From AWTP1-18 sp036504515 (GTDB taxonomy: Bacteria; Pseudomonadota; Gammaproteobacteria; Burkholderiales; Rhodocyclaceae), in contig DASXVA010000012.1 of the NCBI GenBank assembly GCA_036504515.1, positions 372,001 to 436,000 on the forward strand: a stretch of DNA of 64,000 nucleotides, written 5' to 3'. A program made the translations under genes and the position numbers. Positions within the stretch are counted from its first letter, which is position 1, and every line of letters starts with the position of its first letter. A model generated the notes under the pieces. The model was given only the letters and a program-made list of their open reading frames with translations. It was not told the origin of the DNA and searched no databases. Positions 15,350-23,465 of the stretch are shown in pieces.

Positions 15350-16684
15350 TTAAAAGAATTCGAGATAGGAGTTGATTTCCCAGTCCGACACATGGCGCAT
15401 GTACTCCACCCATTCCATGTGCTTGAGCTTGAGGAATTCATCGGCGACGGGGCCCAGGGCCTTGGTCAGAACCTCATCCTTATCCAGGGCCAGCAGGGCT
15501 TCGTGCAAGTTCTGGGGCAGGATTTCGATGCCCTCTTCCTTCAGTTGCGCCGGTGTCAGTTCGTAGAGATTCATGTTCTTCGGTGCGCCCGGATCGAGAT
15601 CGTTTTCGATACCGTCCAGACCGGCGGCGATCACGGCCGCTGTGGCCAGATAGGGATTGCAGGCACCGTCGGGCAAACGCAGTTCCAAACGACCACCGGG
15701 AATGCGGACCATGGTGGAGCGGTTGTTGTCGCCGTAGCTGATGTAGGCCGGGGCCCAGGTGGCGCCGGTGAGGGAACGACCCACCACCAGACGCTTGTAG
15801 GAATTCACCGTGGGCGCGCAGATGGCCGCCAGGGCCGGAGCATGCTTGAGCACACCGGCGAGGAACTGGTAGGCCAGCTTGGACAGCTTGAGACCGTTGG
15901 GGTCGGACTTGTCCTCGAACAGATTGCCCTTGCCTTCGGCGGGACCGAGGGACATATGCATGTGCATGCCGTTGCCGGGTCGGTTGGCGAAGGGCTTGGG
16001 CATGAAGGAGCAGATCAGGCCGTGGTCATTGGCGATCTCGGAAGCCGCCATCTTGAAGAAGATGTAATGGTCGGCGGAGGTCAGGCACTCGTCGAAGGTG
16101 TAGTTGATTTCGAACTGGCCGTTGGCGTCTTCATGGTCCACCTGATAGACATCGACACCCACCGCCTTCATGCTGGCAACCAGTTCTTCCATGTAGCCGC
16201 GCACGCGGGACAGGGCTTTGTAGTCGTAGCAGGGCTTGGTCAGGGTGTCGGAGGGATCGCAGGGAACGATCTTGCCGTTGGCGTCCTTCTTCAGCAGGGA
16301 GAACTCGGGTTCCAGACCGGTGTAGAGCTTGTAGCCCTTTTCCTTGAGACGGGCGATCTGCTTCTTCAGCACGACGCGGGTGTCGTACTCCCAGGGCTTG
16401 CCGTGCACATGGCCGTCACAGGCGATGCGGGCGTAGCCGGGCTGCCAGGGCACCAGGGAGACGCAGTTGAGATCACCCACGGCCATGTAGTCAGGACCAT
16501 GGGGCTCGATGCCCAGGCCCCACACGGCGAAACCAGCAAAACCGGCACCGGCTGTGAGCACATCGTCCAGATGGTCGGCGGGAACGGCCTTCGTCTTGGC
16601 CGTGCCGTGGATGTCCACGAACTGGGCGAGGACGAATTTCACGTCGTTGTCTTTGAGCAGCTTTTTAGCTTCATCAGCAGTCAT
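15350..16684 (-). CDS. gmaS: GmaS-like type III glutamine synthetase (gamma-glutamylmethylamide synthetase)
   Basis: This 444-residue cytoplasmic enzyme has the glutamine synthetase fold: a beta-grasp N-terminus (VKFVLAQFVDIHGTAKTK) and the catalytic blocks LYTGLEPEFSLL, EDANGQFEINY, NRPGNGMHMHMSL, NSYKRLVVG and NRSTMVRIPGG. It belongs to the short GlnT/GmaS group rather than the dodecameric GlnA I group. In this operon context it most likely joins methylamine to glutamate at the cost of ATP, making gamma-glutamylmethylamide, the first step of indirect methylamine oxidation. GGAGG lies 7 bp before the ATG. Sequence alone does not separate GmaS from GlnT with certainty; the flanking mgs and mgd genes decide. 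Confidence 0.85.
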   Translation of the reverse strand: MTADEAKKLLKDNDVKFVLAQFVDIHGTAKTKAVPADHLDDVLTAGAGFAGFAVWGLGIEPHGPDYMAVGDLNCVSLVPWQPGYARIACDGHVHGKPWEYDTRVVLKKQIARLKEKGYKLYTGLEPEFSLLKKDANGKIVPCDPSDTLTKPCYDYKALSRVRGYMEELVASMKAVGVDVYQVDHEDANGQFEINYTFDECLTSADHYIFFKMAASEIANDHGLICSFMPKPFANRPGNGMHMHMSLGPAEGKGNLFEDKSDPNGLKLSKLAYQFLAGVLKHAPALAAICAPTVNSYKRLVVGRSLTGATWAPAYISYGDNNRSTMVRIPGGRLELRLPDGACNPYLATAAVIAAGLDGIENDLDPGAPKNMNLYELTPAQLKEEGIEILPQNLHEALLALDKDEVLTKALGPVADEFLKLKHMEWVEYMRHVSDWEINSYLEFF

Positions 16685-16726
16685 GGAAACCTCCAGGGGT
16701 TAGGTTTGAATTGCGTTGTTTTTGAT

Positions 16727-17341
16727 TTAGAAAATCGTGTCGTCGGCCATCACTGCACCGCCGCCCAGGTCTTCGGCAATGGTGCGCAGGGTTTGCCACA
16801 GGTAATCGCCATAGGTACCGTCACACCAGACGCGGTAAGCGAGAGCACCGTTGATTTTTTCCGGCATGACCGTGACGCCCACCCCCACCATGGAGGTCAG
16901 CACTACCGGCGCTGCAGCCAGGTCCAGGGCATCGAAATTCACGTTGCAGCTTTGCAGCAGCAGGGAGCGCAACTGACGACCTTGCAACAGCAGGCAGGCA
17001 TCCTGGCGCAGGACCGGATAGACACCACTGGCCCGGGGAGCGGTGCTCAGGCTGTCCACCAGGGCAGCATCGCCTTCAATGAGGAACTCGGTCATGCCGA
17101 GGCGCAGCACGCGGCCCTGGCCGTTGCCCAGAGCGCAGACAGTGTTGGGTTGGGCGGGTACAGGAACGCCCTGGGCCGTCAGCCATTTGATCGCACCAGG
17201 ACCTTTGCAGCCGAAACGTGATTGCCGGGAAATGTCCGCCAAGGACAGAACGGCTGCCTTGTCGCCACTGACGAAGGCCGTGGCAGCCAGGGCATCGGCT
17301 ACGGGCGACACAGGGGTCGGGGAAAGTTGAGCGGGCATCAT
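16727..17341 (-). CDS. mgdD: N-methylglutamate dehydrogenase gamma-like subunit (SoxG family)
   Basis: This 204-residue protein resembles the gamma subunit of heterotetrameric sarcosine oxidase, itself related to the folate-binding GcvT fold (SLADISRQSRFGCKGPGAIKWL, RLGMTEFLIEGD, AYRVWCDGTYGDYLWQTL). It completes the folate-dependent dehydrogenase with the alpha, beta and delta subunits. The gene overlaps the end of the alpha-subunit gene by 4 bases, so their translation is coupled. A 42-bp gap separates it from gmaS. Family members are called SoxG when the substrate is sarcosine; the operon context suggests N-methylglutamate here. Confidence 0.85.
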   Translation of the reverse strand: MMPAQLSPTPVSPVADALAATAFVSGDKAAVLSLADISRQSRFGCKGPGAIKWLTAQGVPVPAQPNTVCALGNGQGRVLRLGMTEFLIEGDAALVDSLSTAPRASGVYPVLRQDACLLLQGRQLRSLLLQSCNVNFDALDLAAAPVVLTSMVGVGVTVMPEKINGALAYRVWCDGTYGDYLWQTLRTIAEDLGGGAVMADDTIF

Positions 17342-20226
17342 GCGCCCTCCTTCTGCTTGAGGTTTTGCGGGTCGTAGAAGGGTGTGGGTACCACCTTGGC
17401 CGCAACAAAATCGCCGCCGCTGAGCCGGAAGTTGAGGGAAGTACCCACCGCCGACAATTCAGGAGAAACGAAAGCCAGACCGATGTGCCGTTGCAGGCTG
17501 GGGCTCCAGGAAATGCTGGTGATGCGGCCCACGATCTTGTCGTCCTTGATGGCCAGATGACATTCCTTGGGCGCTGCACCGGTGAAACCTTCGTTCAACA
17601 TGAAGCCCACCAGGGTTTGACGCAGAGGCTTCTTGGCGATGATTTGCAGGCTGCGCTTGCCGACGAAGAAAGGCTTGTCCAGCTTCACCGCCCAATCCAG
17701 GCCGGCTTCACTCGGCGTGGTCAAACCGTCGGTGTCCTGGCTGATGATAATGTGGCCCTTCTCCAGCCGCAGCAGACGCTGGGCTTCGACGCCGAAGGGA
17801 CGGATGCCATCGGTTTTGCCGGCTGCCATCAGGGTGTCCCACAGGGCGCCACCGAGGTTGGCCGGAACATGGATTTCATAGCCCCACTCACCGACGAAAC
17901 CGACCCGCATCAGACGGGCAGGAATACCGGCCACGGTGCCGACCCGCAGGCCCAGATAAGGAAAGGCCGTTGCGGACAGATCGATGTCGGTCAGGCTAGC
18001 CAACAGAGCGCGTGCCTTGGGACCGGCCACATTCACGGCGGCGAAGGAACCGGTGTGATTGACGATGCCGCAGTTGAGCTTCCACATCGTATTGAGGCGG
18101 GACAGCTCGCGGTAGATGGTGGCGGCACCGGAGGTGGTTGTCGTGAAGTAGAAGTGGTCGTCGGCCAGCCGTGCCACCACACCGTCGTCGATCACCACGC
18201 CGGATTCGTCGCACATGACGGCGTAACGGGTCATGCCTACCTTGAGGCCGGCGTACTTGGAGATGTAAACCCGCTCCAGGAATTCGGCGGCATCGGGACC
18301 GATGACTTCCAGCTTGCCCAGGGTGCCCACGTCGATAATGCCGACACCCTTGCGCACTGCCATAGCTTCGCCACGGATGCTGTCGATACGGTCAACACCG
18401 GGCTGGACGTAGTACTCGGGCCGCTGCCAGACACCGGCGGACATCCACACCGCCCCCAGCTTTTCATGGCGGCTGTGGAGGGGCGTGATGCGTTCTGCGC
18501 TGAAGCCGCGACCGGCCAGGTGGGACATGGGTACGGGATGGTAGAAGGGCCGCGCCGTAGTGGTGCCCACCTGCTGCGGTTCCTTGCCGGTGAGGCGGGC
18601 CAGGATGCGCAGACCGTTCATATTGGAATGCTTGCCCTGACTGGGGCCCATGCCGTTGGTGGAATAACGCTTGAGCAACTCGATGTTGTCGAAGCCCTCC
18701 TGCACGGCATTGCGGAAATCCTTGAACTGCAGGTCTTCGTCGAAATCGACAAAGTTCTTGCCGTCGGGATGTTCAACAATGGGCCAGCTATGGCTGGGGG
18801 ATTCGGCTTCTGTCGGCACCAGAACATCGGGGCCAGCACCAAAACCCGCATGGGCGGCGGCGGTAGCACCAGCCCGCTGACCATCAAGCAAACGGTTGGC
18901 GAAGGTATGCACGCCGTTGACACGACCACAGGCAAAGACGCCGTAGGGCAGCACTTCGGGGACGAACTGTTGCAGGACCTTGTCGAAGCGCATGCGGGTG
19001 CCGGCCTGATACAGCAGATTGGCGGCGGGCGCGTAACCCACACTCATGACCACACCGTCGCAGCTCAGTTCGTGAGCAATCGCACCGGCAACGCCGTCAT
19101 TGAAAGGAGCGATGCGCACCTTGGCGACACGCTGACCATCGGCGGCGGGCAAGGCTTCGTAGATGCAGGCACTGCTCAGCACCTGAATACCCTTGGCCTT
19201 GACGGCCACTTCCAGATCGCCGGCCAGATGGCTCTTGCGCAGATCAACCACGGCAGCCACACCGATGCCTTGCTCAGCCAAATCCAGGGCGGCACGATAG
19301 CCATCGGCATTGGCCGTCAGCACGACAGCACGCTCCATGGGCTTGATGCTGTAGCGATGCAGCAACCTTTGCGCAGCGCTCGCCAGCATGATGCCGGGCA
19401 GGTCGTTGTTGCGGAAGACGGCAGGTTGCTCGAAAGCACCGGAGGCGAACACCACGGACTTGGCCCGCATCTTGGTCATCTTGTCGCCGTCCACCAGGGG
19501 CACCCAGTGGTCGGTGTAATAACCAGCGGCATAAGTGCCGGTGAGCAGGCGAATCTTGGCGTGGGACACCACCTTGGCCAGGATGGAATCTTCCGTCCCG
19601 GGTTGATAGGTGAGACTACCGCCGACCTTGGCGTTTTCATCCACCACCACCACATCTGCGCCCTGCTCGGCAGCAGCCAGAGCAGCGGAAAGACCGGAGG
19701 CACCGGCGCCGATTACCAGTACGTCGCAGAAATCGTATTGCTTGGGCGTGCGGATGTGGGGCGTGGCGAAATCCACCTTACCCAGGCCGGTGAGCTTACG
19801 GAACATGCGCTCCCACAGGGGGAACAGGCGCTTACTGTGGAAGGCTTTGTAATAGAAGCCCACGGGCAGGAAACGGGAGAACAGGCCCAGTACGCTGGCC
19901 TTGTCATGCACCAATCCGCCGAAGGTATTGACGGCGTTGAGCGTCATGCCTTCCGCCAGCAAGGTGACATCGGCGCGGACATTGGGCGTACCAAAAGCAC
20001 CGGCGGAGTTTTGCATGATCACGTTGGCATCGTGATTGGCAAAGGACATCACGGAACGGGGCCGGTGATATTTGAAGCTGCGGGCCAACACGGTTTGCCC
20101 GGAGGCATAAAGGGCGCTGGAAATGGTGTCGCCTTCAAAGCCCATGAAGGTATTGCCTTCAAAGCTGAAGCTGACGGTCTTGTTGCGGTCGATCCACTCG
20201 CCGCCTTTGGGAGCCAGGCGTGTCAT
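17338..20226 (-). CDS. mgdC: N-methylglutamate dehydrogenase alpha-like subunit (SoxA family)
   Basis: This is a 962-residue flavoenzyme subunit of about the same length as sarcosine oxidase alpha. The N-terminal 100 residues form a ferredoxin-like module without cluster cysteines. A dinucleotide-binding domain starts at GAGASGLSAALAAAEQG (residues 173-189) and a second Rossmann segment follows (VLTANADGYRAALDLAEQG). From about residue 580 onward it is a GcvT-like tetrahydrofolate-binding domain (RYAVMCDESGVVIDDGV, GFVGEWGYEIHVP, LRLEKGHIIISQDTDG). The enzyme transfers the methyl carbon to tetrahydrofolate, making 5,10-methylene-tetrahydrofolate. Its start overlaps the delta gene by 4 bases and its end overlaps the gamma gene. 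Sarcosine is the alternative substrate. Confidence 0.88.
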   Translation of the reverse strand: MTRLAPKGGEWIDRNKTVSFSFEGNTFMGFEGDTISSALYASGQTVLARSFKYHRPRSVMSFANHDANVIMQNSAGAFGTPNVRADVTLLAEGMTLNAVNTFGGLVHDKASVLGLFSRFLPVGFYYKAFHSKRLFPLWERMFRKLTGLGKVDFATPHIRTPKQYDFCDVLVIGAGASGLSAALAAAEQGADVVVVDENAKVGGSLTYQPGTEDSILAKVVSHAKIRLLTGTYAAGYYTDHWVPLVDGDKMTKMRAKSVVFASGAFEQPAVFRNNDLPGIMLASAAQRLLHRYSIKPMERAVVLTANADGYRAALDLAEQGIGVAAVVDLRKSHLAGDLEVAVKAKGIQVLSSACIYEALPAADGQRVAKVRIAPFNDGVAGAIAHELSCDGVVMSVGYAPAANLLYQAGTRMRFDKVLQQFVPEVLPYGVFACGRVNGVHTFANRLLDGQRAGATAAAHAGFGAGPDVLVPTEAESPSHSWPIVEHPDGKNFVDFDEDLQFKDFRNAVQEGFDNIELLKRYSTNGMGPSQGKHSNMNGLRILARLTGKEPQQVGTTTARPFYHPVPMSHLAGRGFSAERITPLHSRHEKLGAVWMSAGVWQRPEYYVQPGVDRIDSIRGEAMAVRKGVGIIDVGTLGKLEVIGPDAAEFLERVYISKYAGLKVGMTRYAVMCDESGVVIDDGVVARLADDHFYFTTTTSGAATIYRELSRLNTMWKLNCGIVNHTGSFAAVNVAGPKARALLASLTDIDLSATAFPYLGLRVGTVAGIPARLMRVGFVGEWGYEIHVPANLGGALWDTLMAAGKTDGIRPFGVEAQRLLRLEKGHIIISQDTDGLTTPSEAGLDWAVKLDKPFFVGKRSLQIIAKKPLRQTLVGFMLNEGFTGAAPKECHLAIKDDKIVGRITSISWSPSLQRHIGLAFVSPELSAVGTSLNFRLSGGDFVAAKVVPTPFYDPQNLKQKEGA

Positions 20227-20483
20227 TGCTCTCCCTCCCCGTAGAGATAGGTGCGCAATACCAGATCCTTTTCGGTGTCCCGTTCAGCAATGAACCAGGT
20301 GTTGCTGGCGGTGTGGCACCACCATTCTTTTTTCACGCCGGGGGCGCCGCTCTTGTTGAAGACGTAGGCAGCCCATTCGTCGTCGCTGCAGGTGTCGGGG
20401 TTGGGCATGTCGCGCAGGGCACCCCAATAAACGAATTCGGAAACAGGCCGGGGGCCGTTGATGGGACAGGTCATGATTTTCAT
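20223..20483 (-). CDS. mgdB: N-methylglutamate dehydrogenase delta-like subunit (SoxD family)
   Basis: This 86-residue subunit begins MKIMTCPINGPRPVSEFVY. The start at 20483 is preferred over one 42 bp upstream because that region overlaps the beta-subunit gene and the family begins at this methionine. In sarcosine oxidase delta, a CPxCGxR motif and a later His/Cys pair hold zinc. Here the second cysteine is an asparagine (CPINGPR), while the later WWCHTASNTWF segment keeps a His and a Cys. This change separates it from true SoxD and, as far as I recall the family, is shared by N-methylglutamate dehydrogenase versions. It sits between the beta and alpha genes, overlapping alpha by 4 bases. 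Confidence 0.87.
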   Translation of the reverse strand: MKIMTCPINGPRPVSEFVYWGALRDMPNPDTCSDDEWAAYVFNKSGAPGVKKEWWCHTASNTWFIAERDTEKDLVLRTYLYGEGEQ

Positions 20484-20493
20484 GGTGTTCTCC

Positions 20494-21735
20494 TCAGTGG
20501 CCCACGGAGGCGGCACCCTTCTCACCCGTCAGCGCATAGTTGCGGAAACGGTCGAGGGTGAAGCCGGTGATGAGGGGATGGTTGGTGTCGTTGGCCAGGG
20601 TGTAGGACATGGTCTTGCCGCAGACAGGCGTGGCCTTGAAGCCCCAGGTGCCCCAGCCGGAATCGAGGTAGAAACCTTCCACCGGGGTCTTGCCCATGAT
20701 GGGAGCGAAGTCCGGGGTCATGTCGGCCATGCCGGCCCACTGGCGCATCACCTTCACATTGGAGAGGAAGGGGAACATGTCCAGCATGTGGGCGCTGAGC
20801 CCTTCGGGGAAATCCAGAGTGGAGCGGGTGGACTGCACTTCGTAGGGATCGAGAGAGGCCCCCATCACCAGCTCGCCGCGAGCGGACTGGCTGATGTAGA
20901 TGTGCAGGCTGCCGGACACCAGGATGGGATCGAGCCAGGGCTTGACCGGCTCGCTGACCATGGCTTGCAGGGGATGGATGTAGAGGGGGGAATCGATGTC
21001 CACCATCTTCAGGATGCGGGGCGTGGAACCGGCCACGGCGCAGAGCACCTTGTTGGTGGCGATGTAGCCGCGGCTGGTATTAACGCCGCGCACCTTGCCG
21101 CCCTGTACGTCGATGCTGAGCACTTCTGTCTGCTGATGGATTTCCACACCGCGCATGTCGGCACCGCGGCCGTAACCCCAGGCCACGGCATCGTGGCGGG
21201 CAACGGAACCTGGCGCGTGGTAAAGGGCGCCCATGATGGGGGCGTGGCCGCCGCAGGTGATGTCGATCTGGGGCACGGCCTTCTTGACGAAATCGGGGCC
21301 CACTACTTCGGAAGCGACACCGTAGTGCTTGTTCACCTCGGCACGCCAGCGGGAGGTGCGCATGGCGGAGTCGGTGTGAGCCAGAGTGAAGTGGCCGCGG
21401 TTGGCGTAGAACAGGTTGAGGTCGAAATCCTGGGACAGGTCCTGCCACAGGCGCAGGGACTCATCGTAGAACTGCACGCCTTCCGGCGTCAGGTAGTTGG
21501 AACGGATGATGGTGGTATTGCGGCCGGTGTTGCCGCCGCCGATGTAACCCTTTTCCAGCACCGCCACATTCTTGATGCCGTGGTCCCGGGCCAGATAGTA
21601 GGCGGAAGCCAGACCGTGGCCGCCGGCGCCGATGATCACGGCGTCGTAGGTGGGCTTGAGCTTGTCGTGGGCGGTAAACATCCGGGGTTCCGGGTGCTCC
21701 TTGGACAAGGCGAACTTGAGAAGTCTCCAGGGCAT
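20494..21735 (-). CDS. mgdA: N-methylglutamate dehydrogenase beta-like subunit (SoxB family)
   Basis: This 413-residue FAD-dependent amine oxidase of the DAO family is the subunit that should oxidise the N-methyl group. The FAD-binding motif is GAGGHG at residues 36-41 within YDAVIIGAGGHGLASAYYLA, followed by the conserved GGGNTGRNTTIIRSNY. The C-terminal block GWGTWGFKATPVCGKTMS is typical of SoxB-like proteins. It shares with the SoxA-like subunit a site for covalent FMN in characterised enzymes; I did not identify the histidine with confidence. AGGAG precedes the start, and purU lies 31 bp upstream on the same transcript. The substrate assignment (N-methylglutamate rather than sarcosine) is from context. 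Confidence 0.88.
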   Translation of the reverse strand: MPWRLLKFALSKEHPEPRMFTAHDKLKPTYDAVIIGAGGHGLASAYYLARDHGIKNVAVLEKGYIGGGNTGRNTTIIRSNYLTPEGVQFYDESLRLWQDLSQDFDLNLFYANRGHFTLAHTDSAMRTSRWRAEVNKHYGVASEVVGPDFVKKAVPQIDITCGGHAPIMGALYHAPGSVARHDAVAWGYGRGADMRGVEIHQQTEVLSIDVQGGKVRGVNTSRGYIATNKVLCAVAGSTPRILKMVDIDSPLYIHPLQAMVSEPVKPWLDPILVSGSLHIYISQSARGELVMGASLDPYEVQSTRSTLDFPEGLSAHMLDMFPFLSNVKVMRQWAGMADMTPDFAPIMGKTPVEGFYLDSGWGTWGFKATPVCGKTMSYTLANDTNHPLITGFTLDRFRNYALTGEKGAASVGH

Positions 21736-21766
21736 TGCTTGCTCCTAATCTGGTTCAGACGCTCGA

Positions 21767-22627
21767 TCAGCGGAAAACGACGGTCTTGTTGCCGTGGGTC
21801 AGCACCCGGTCTTCCAGGTGGTAACGCAGGCCCCGGGCGAGGACGGTTTTTTCGATGTCCTTGCCGTAACGAACCATGTCTTCGGGGGCATCGGAGTGGT
21901 CGATACGGATCACGTCCTGCTCGATGATGGGCCCCTGATCCAGCTCTGAAGTGACGTAATGACAGGTGGCGCCGATCAGCTTGACGCCGCGCTGATAGGC
22001 CTGGTGATAGGGTTTTGCGCCAACAAAGCTGGGCAGAAAACTGTGGTGGATGTTGATGATCTGGCCGGGATACTTCTCGCACATATCGGGCGAAAGAATC
22101 TGCATGTAGCGGGCCAGCACCATCACGTCGCCCTTGGCCTCCTCAAACAGTTCCATCACCTTGGCATAGCTCTGGGCCTTGTTTTCCGGCGTGACGGGCA
22201 CATGGTGAAAAGGGATGCCGTGCCATTCGACGAAACCCTTGAAAGTGTCGTGATTGGAAATCACGCAGGGAATTTCGATATCCAGTTCCTTGCTCTGCCA
22301 GCGGGCCAACAGGTCATACAGACAGTGCTCCTGCTTGCTGACCATGACCACCACCCGCTTCTTGGTGGCGCTGTCGCTGATACGCCAGTCCATCTGGAAC
22401 TCGGCGGCGATGGGCGCGAATTTCTGCTTCAGGGTTTCCAGATCGACGGACAGGGAATCAGCCAGCAACTCCTGACGCATGAAAAACCGTTGGGCCAGTT
22501 CGTCGGCATGGTGGCTGGCCTCGGTGATCCAGCCCTTGTGTTCCGCCATGAAGGTACTGACGGCGGCCACAATGCCGACGCGATCCGGACAGGAAAGGGA
22601 CAGGGTGTAACGACGGGCAGATGACAT
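21767..22627 (-). CDS. purU: PurU: formyltetrahydrofolate deformylase
   Basis: This cytoplasmic enzyme hydrolyses 10-formyl-tetrahydrofolate to formate and tetrahydrofolate. The chosen start at 22627 (MSSARRYTLSLSCPDRVG, 286 aa) fits the family; a frame running to 22795 would cross the divergent promoter and is rejected. An N-terminal ACT domain (about 1-85) precedes a formyltransferase-like domain with the catalytic-site blocks NIHHSFLPSFVGAKPYHQAY and ATCHYVTSELDQGPIIEQD. As first gene of the operon it releases the one-carbon unit made by the dehydrogenase as formate and recycles tetrahydrofolate. It also occurs in sarcosine operons, so it does not decide the substrate question. Confidence 0.95.
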   Translation of the reverse strand: MSSARRYTLSLSCPDRVGIVAAVSTFMAEHKGWITEASHHADELAQRFFMRQELLADSLSVDLETLKQKFAPIAAEFQMDWRISDSATKKRVVVMVSKQEHCLYDLLARWQSKELDIEIPCVISNHDTFKGFVEWHGIPFHHVPVTPENKAQSYAKVMELFEEAKGDVMVLARYMQILSPDMCEKYPGQIINIHHSFLPSFVGAKPYHQAYQRGVKLIGATCHYVTSELDQGPIIEQDVIRIDHSDAPEDMVRYGKDIEKTVLARGLRYHLEDRVLTHGNKTVVFR

Positions 22628-22719
22628 GGTTTGGCAAGGCTCTCTAGTGGGATTTTTGTTTATTTCGCGGATTCCCCTTTCCGTGCCAAGGAGATTCACA
22701 TAACGAAACATTTGTGAGC

Positions 22720-22749
22720 ATTGTGCATCACCAAGTTTCTTTGTGTCAA
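22720..22749 (-). promoter_or_regulatory. Predicted promoter of the purU-mgd-gmaS-mgs operon
   Basis: On the minus strand TTGACA (plus 22744-22749) and CACAAT (22720-22725) are 18 bp apart. The -35 box is perfect and the -10 box weak, as expected for a controlled promoter. The spacer contains the half-site CAAGTTTCTTTG (22732-22743), repeated inverted nearby. Confidence 0.5.
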
Positions 22750-22797
22750 TGTTTTTTTCACCAAAGGAAACTTGCGGATATGAGATAATCCGCAAGT
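22732..22797. promoter_or_regulatory. Nested inverted repeats, likely XRE-cupin operator
   Basis: CAAGTTTCTTTG (22732-22743) is the near-perfect inverse of CAAAGGAAACTTG (22762-22774). A second, perfect 10-bp inverted repeat ACTTGCGGAT (22770-22779) and ATCCGCAAGT (22788-22797) shares its ACTTG. The array ends 21 bp before the regulator's start codon and overlaps the operon promoter. Confidence 0.6.
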
Positions 22798-22818
22798 CAT
22801 TGAAATCAGGGGAATCCC

Positions 22819-23424
22819 ATGGCAGGACAGGACGAACCGGGCAGCCTGGAGCGCTACCTGGGCAATACCATCAAGGAGTTACGGCAGCAGCACGGCCTCA
22901 CCATCGCGGAAGTGGCGGACCGGGCCGACATCAGTCGCGGCATGCTGTCGAAGATCGAAAACGCCCAGACGGCCACCAGTCTGGAAACCCTGTCCCGACT
23001 GGCCCATGCCCTGGGCGTGTCCATGGCCACCCTGTTCCGTCGCTACGACGTCCCCGGCGGTGGTGCCCAACTGGTGAAGGATGGCGAAGGCATGGAAGTG
23101 GTCCGCCGCGGTACCAAACGCGGGCACACCTATCATTTGCTTTCCTACGATCAGGGCCCGACCAAGCAGTTCGAGCCCTTCCTGATCACCATCGACCACG
23201 AGTCCGAAGTGTTTCCCACCTTCGAACATCCGGGCACCGAGTTCATCTACATGCTGGAAGGCAAAATGGAATACCGCCATGGGCAAAGCACCTATGTGCT
23301 GGAACCGGGGGATTCCCTGACTTTCCGCGGTGAAGTGCCCCACGGCCCGGAAAAGCTGATTGGTTGCCCGATCAAATTCCTTTCCGTACTGATGTACCCG
23401 ACACCGACCCAGCAGGTCGGATAA
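22819..23424 (+). CDS. XRE-cupin transcriptional regulator
   Basis: This 201-residue regulator has an N-terminal helix-turn-helix of the Cro/cI type (about residues 15-72, with LRQQHGLTIAEVADRADISR and GMLSKIENAQTATSLETLSR) and a C-terminal cupin (about 120-190: PFLITIDHESEVFPTFEHPG, TEFIYMLEGKMEYRHG, YVLEPGDSLTFRGEVPHGPE). The cupin should bind a small ligand or metal. The gene is divergent from purU and the predicted N-methylglutamate operon, with 191 bp between the two starts, and very probably controls both. Regulators of this type often adjoin glutamine-synthetase-like amine-catabolism genes. The ligand is unknown; methylamine, gamma-glutamylmethylamide or N-methylglutamate are reasonable candidates. 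Confidence 0.92.
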   Translation: MAGQDEPGSLERYLGNTIKELRQQHGLTIAEVADRADISRGMLSKIENAQTATSLETLSRLAHALGVSMATLFRRYDVPGGGAQLVKDGEGMEVVRRGTKRGHTYHLLSYDQGPTKQFEPFLITIDHESEVFPTFEHPGTEFIYMLEGKMEYRHGQSTYVLEPGDSLTFRGEVPHGPEKLIGCPIKFLSVLMYPTPTQQVG

Positions 23425-23435
23425 GGCAAAGGCTA

Positions 23436-23465
23436 TGCGGCTGTCAGCATGACTGACAGACCGCA
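23436..23465 (+). terminator. Terminator-like hairpin after the XRE-cupin gene
   Basis: TGCGG plus CTGTCAG (23436-23447) pair with CTGACAG (23453-23459) and CCGCA (23461-23465), with one unpaired A and loop CATGA. It begins 12 bp after the stop codon. No T-tract follows. Confidence 0.55.

Noticed and set aside
15327..15413. Longer N-terminus for the amidotransferase subunit
   Set aside because: It would hide the catalytic Cys2 of MCGIVG and overlaps the gmaS end.
15392..17221. 609-codon open frame on the plus strand
   Set aside because: It lies antisense to gmaS and mgdD. Its product is a Gly/His/Val-rich shadow with no known domain, and the opposite-strand proteins are clearly conserved.
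17365..20244. 959-codon open frame on the plus strand
   Set aside because: It is the complement of the SoxA-like gene. The GC-rich third positions of the real gene keep the opposite frame open.
17338..21735. Annotation as heterotetrameric sarcosine oxidase
   Set aside because: Not excluded, but the adjoining gmaS- and mgs-like genes, the absence of glyA and the altered delta subunit fit N-methylglutamate dehydrogenase better.
22628..22795. Longer N-terminus for purU
   Set aside because: The extension runs through the divergent promoter and repeats and is not like the family.
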